Assembly (NCBI GenBank): GCA_002083615.1
Contig: MSXO01000008.1
Span: forward strand, 124,001-188,000
Source of the DNA: Proteobacteria bacterium ST_bin11
Lineage (GTDB): Bacteria; Pseudomonadota; Gammaproteobacteria; Methylococcales; Methylomonadaceae
DNA: 64,000 bases
Direction of reading: 5' to 3'
Made by a program: the position numbers and the translations under genes. Below are positions 61,847 to 64,000 of the stretch, in pieces (position 1 is the first letter of the stretch; each line of letters begins with the position of its first letter). The notes beneath the pieces were generated by a model. The model had not been told where the DNA came from, made no database searches, and saw only the letters and a program-made list of their open reading frames with translations.

Positions 61847-63682
61847 CTAAGCTAAGTCGGCAAGCTGCTTTTGATTGAGATCAGGCGCTGGTGGGGTAAT
61901 GGTTCGGCCTTGCATCAATTCGTCGATCTGATGTTTGTCCAGGGTTTCCCAGTCCAATAAAGCTTGAGCCATGGCGTGAAGAATATCGATATTGCCTTTT
62001 AATAGCGTTTCAGCCCTTGAATAATTGTTGTCCACGATTAACCTGATTTCCCGATCTATCATCCGCGCCATGTGTTCCGACATGGGCTTGGCTTGCGGCC
62101 CAAGGTAGCTACCTTCGTTATCACCGTAGTCCATCGGCCCAAGATTATCTGACAATCCCCATTTGGTGACCATGTTGCGGGCCAGCTGCGTCGCCCGTTG
62201 GATGTCGTTAGAGGCGCCAGTAGTGACTTTATTCTTCCCGTAAACCAGGACTTCCGCAGCGCGGCCACCAAACAAGCTGGAAATTTGGCTTTCTAATTTG
62301 TCCTTGCTGGCGCTGTACTCATCGCGTTCCGGCAAAAACATTGTAATACCCAAGGCGCCCCCGCGCGGCATGATGCTGACTTTGTAGACCGGGTCATGTT
62401 CAGGTACCAAGCGACCGACGATGGCATGGCCGGCTTCGTGGTAGGCGGTCATCAACAGATCTTCGCGGCTCATGATCATCGTCCGTTTCTCAGCACCCAT
62501 GATGGTTTTGTCGCGGGCCTTATCCAGATCGTTCATAGTAATTTCCCGCTGATTGTTGCGGGCGGCGAACAATGCGCCTTCGTTGATCAGATTAGCCAAT
62601 TCTGCGCCGGAAAAACCTGGAGTGCCGCGCGCCAGATCATTAAGGTTGACGTCATCGGCTAAGGGTACATGGCTGGCGTGCACCCTTAGAATTTGTTCGC
62701 GGCCTTTAATATCCGGCAGGCTCACTTGCACCTGCCTATCAAACCGACCGGGCCGCAACAACGCTTTATCCAAGACATCGATGCGGTTGGTGGCGGCAAT
62801 GACGATAATGCCTTCGTTACCGCTAAAGCCGTCCATTTCCACTAATAACTGATTCAGCGTTTGTTCACGCTCTTCCGTTCCGCCCACATTGCCAGGGCTG
62901 CGCTGGCGGCCAACCGCATCGATTTCGTCGATAAAAATGATGCAAGGGGCTTGCTTTTTGGCTTGTACGAACAGGTCTCGCACCCTAGAAGCGCCGACGC
63001 CGACAAACATTTCCACAAAATCTGAACCGGAAATCGAGAAAAACGGTACACCGGCTTCGCCGGCAATCGCGCGTGCCAACAAGGTTTTACCCGTGCCGGG
63101 AGGCCCCACCATTAGTACACCTCTGGGGATTTTCCCGCCCAGGGCTTCATATTTGCCCGGTGCCCTGAGGAAATCGACCAATTCCGCGACGTCTTGCTTG
63201 GCTTCTTCGACACCGGCAACATCGTTAAAACGGACCTTAACTTGATTTTCCGTCATCAACTTCGCTCGGCTTTTACCGAAATTGTTCTGAGCCCCAGCAC
63301 CCATCAATTGTTTACGCATGAAATAAATCAACACGCCGATCAACAAGAAGGTCGGTGCCCAGGAGTAAAACACCTGCATAAATGTCGATTGCGTCAGAGG
63401 TCTTTGCACGACGATCTTCACCCCATTCTGCAATAGATCCTCTATCATCGTCACATCGCCAGGGCTGTATGCACTGAAACGTGAGCCATTGTGCCTGAGA
63501 CCTTCGACAGCTCTGCCGTCAATCAGCACTTCAGCCACCATTTTATTGCGTACGTCCTGGATAAAGGTGGAATAGGGAATGTCGCCTTCGGTGTTATAGG
63601 CCGGAGGAGCGGGGTTAAAGACAACAAACGCAGCGATAGCGATACCGGCCAGTAAGAACAACAAGAACAAATTTTTTTTCAT
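61847..63682 (-). CDS. ftsH: ATP-dependent zinc metalloprotease FtsH
   Basis: A 611-residue membrane protease with helices near 4-22 and 110-128, an intermembrane-facing domain between them, AAA module with GPPGTGKTLLA near 192, IIFIDEIDAVG, the pore motif FVGVGASRVRD, and the second region of homology with ATNR and LRPGRFDR. The zinc site HEAGH lies near 414. FtsH degrades unneeded membrane proteins and regulators. It is a typical length for the family. It lies next to purK rather than in the rlmE-ftsH-folP order of Gammaproteobacteria, so it may be a second, paralogous copy. Confidence 0.96.
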   Translation of the reverse strand: MKKNLFLLFLLAGIAIAAFVVFNPAPPAYNTEGDIPYSTFIQDVRNKMVAEVLIDGRAVEGLRHNGSRFSAYSPGDVTMIEDLLQNGVKIVVQRPLTQSTFMQVFYSWAPTFLLIGVLIYFMRKQLMGAGAQNNFGKSRAKLMTENQVKVRFNDVAGVEEAKQDVAELVDFLRAPGKYEALGGKIPRGVLMVGPPGTGKTLLARAIAGEAGVPFFSISGSDFVEMFVGVGASRVRDLFVQAKKQAPCIIFIDEIDAVGRQRSPGNVGGTEEREQTLNQLLVEMDGFSGNEGIIVIAATNRIDVLDKALLRPGRFDRQVQVSLPDIKGREQILRVHASHVPLADDVNLNDLARGTPGFSGAELANLINEGALFAARNNQREITMNDLDKARDKTIMGAEKRTMIMSREDLLMTAYHEAGHAIVGRLVPEHDPVYKVSIMPRGGALGITMFLPERDEYSASKDKLESQISSLFGGRAAEVLVYGKNKVTTGASNDIQRATQLARNMVTKWGLSDNLGPMDYGDNEGSYLGPQAKPMSEHMARMIDREIRLIVDNNYSRAETLLKGNIDILHAMAQALLDWETLDKHQIDELMQGRTITPPAPDLNQKQLADLA

Positions 63683-63848
63683 GGTTGTTGCCTCAATTTC
63701 CTATGGATCTGATTCGGCTGTATTTCCGCCAAACCACTGTCTATTTAAACCGTTAACCTGGGCCAAATTATGCCAATACCCTTTGGTCCTCGCGTTTTAG
63801 AGCGAAGCGTGGTTGGCCCTTATTAGTAAAGGCCGGATTAATGAGAAA

Positions 63849-64000
63849 TCAAGAGTCGTCGACAGCCAAAGCTAACTCAGCCAGATGCTGTAAGGCATCC
63901 CGGTAGGCAGTTTCCGAGTCTGCTCTGACCGTCGCATGCGCGACCTTGCGACCCTTGCGCGGGGTTTTGTCGTATAGGTGCAGATGGGTGTTGGGAATGT
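63849..64000 (-). CDS. purK: PurK, N5-carboxyaminoimidazole ribonucleotide synthase (3' end only)
   Basis: The reverse strand gives about 49 codons to a TGA at 63849-63851. The visible end contains NTHLHLYDKTPRKGRKVAH and ATVRAD, matching the PurK C-terminal LHLYGK.PRPGRK.GH motif of ATP-grasp enzymes. PurK makes N5-CAIR from AIR, ATP and bicarbonate in purine synthesis. The 5' part lies beyond the window. It is 166 nt upstream of ftsH on the same strand. Confidence 0.75.
   Translation of the reverse strand, partial: IPNTHLHLYDKTPRKGRKVAHATVRADSETAYRDALQHLAELALAVDDS

Noticed and set aside
1..64000. tRNA, rRNA and CRISPR arrays
   Set aside because: No cloverleaf, ribosomal RNA or evenly spaced direct repeats were recognised by eye.

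Overview
The window looks like a chromosomal stretch of a gammaproteobacterium. The divergent uvrA / MFS transporter / ssb arrangement is typical of Gammaproteobacteria. MCE lipid-transport genes, a PqiC-type lipoprotein, a PEP-CTERM protein, two TonB receptors and very dense c-di-GMP and two-component signalling fit an aquatic or sediment Gram-negative. A methanotroph-like member (Methylococcales) is a plausible guess, but no methane-oxidation gene is present and the genus is not proven. No rRNA, tRNA or CRISPR array was recognised.

Layout. (1) 1-6934, minus strand: two tandem TonB-dependent receptors, a YfiR-like periplasmic protein and the start of a CHASE8-like hybrid histidine kinase that runs off the left edge. 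This looks like a sense-and-signal unit related to YfiR/YfiN. (2) 7190-8340: a decayed REP-associated (Y1) transposase, a small phosphoesterase and a REP-like hairpin. (3) 8353-15520, minus: uvrA followed by an MntA/HepT toxin-antitoxin pair and a 1115-residue protein with a phospholipase-D-like motif, a possible small defence module. (4) 15653-17815: a PAS-PAS-GGDEF-EAL enzyme. (5) 18284-20225: MFS transporter, ssb and a clear terminator. (6) 20274-33355, plus: a 13-kb signalling block. It holds a tiny ORF, a CheY-like regulator, a CheC/CheX-like phosphatase, a hybrid kinase with Hpt, REC-PAS-GGDEF-EAL, REC with an RsbW-like ATPase, a five-PAS membrane hybrid kinase and REC-HD-GYP. (7) 33445-33790: IS5-type transposase remnant and a 40-bp palindrome. 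(8) 33934-36856, minus: an uncharacterised radical SAM / DUF547 lipoprotein / MauE-like / six-cysteine membrane peptide operon. (9) 37798-41393, plus: an MCE lipid-transport operon. (10) 41412-45448: DUF6156 protein, a stand-alone CCG iron-sulfur protein paired with an AAA ATPase, and a small membrane protein. (11) 45677-52739, minus: Crp-family regulator, FecR-TPR-beta-barrel fusion, lipoprotein and CHASE2 nucleotide cyclase. (12) 53021-58692, plus: a peptide secretion locus with two double-glycine precursors, a cysteine-rich protein, an HlyD-type adaptor and a C39-peptidase ABC exporter. (13) 58811-64000: FUN14 protein, exported tail-collar protein, PEP-CTERM protein, a small ORF, ftsH and the 3' end of purK.

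The strongest candidates for something undescribed are the double-glycine peptide locus, the radical SAM/DUF547/MauE operon, the FecR-TPR-barrel plus CHASE2-cyclase unit, and the large protein beside MntA/HepT. All functions are inferred from motifs read by eye; no database search was run.
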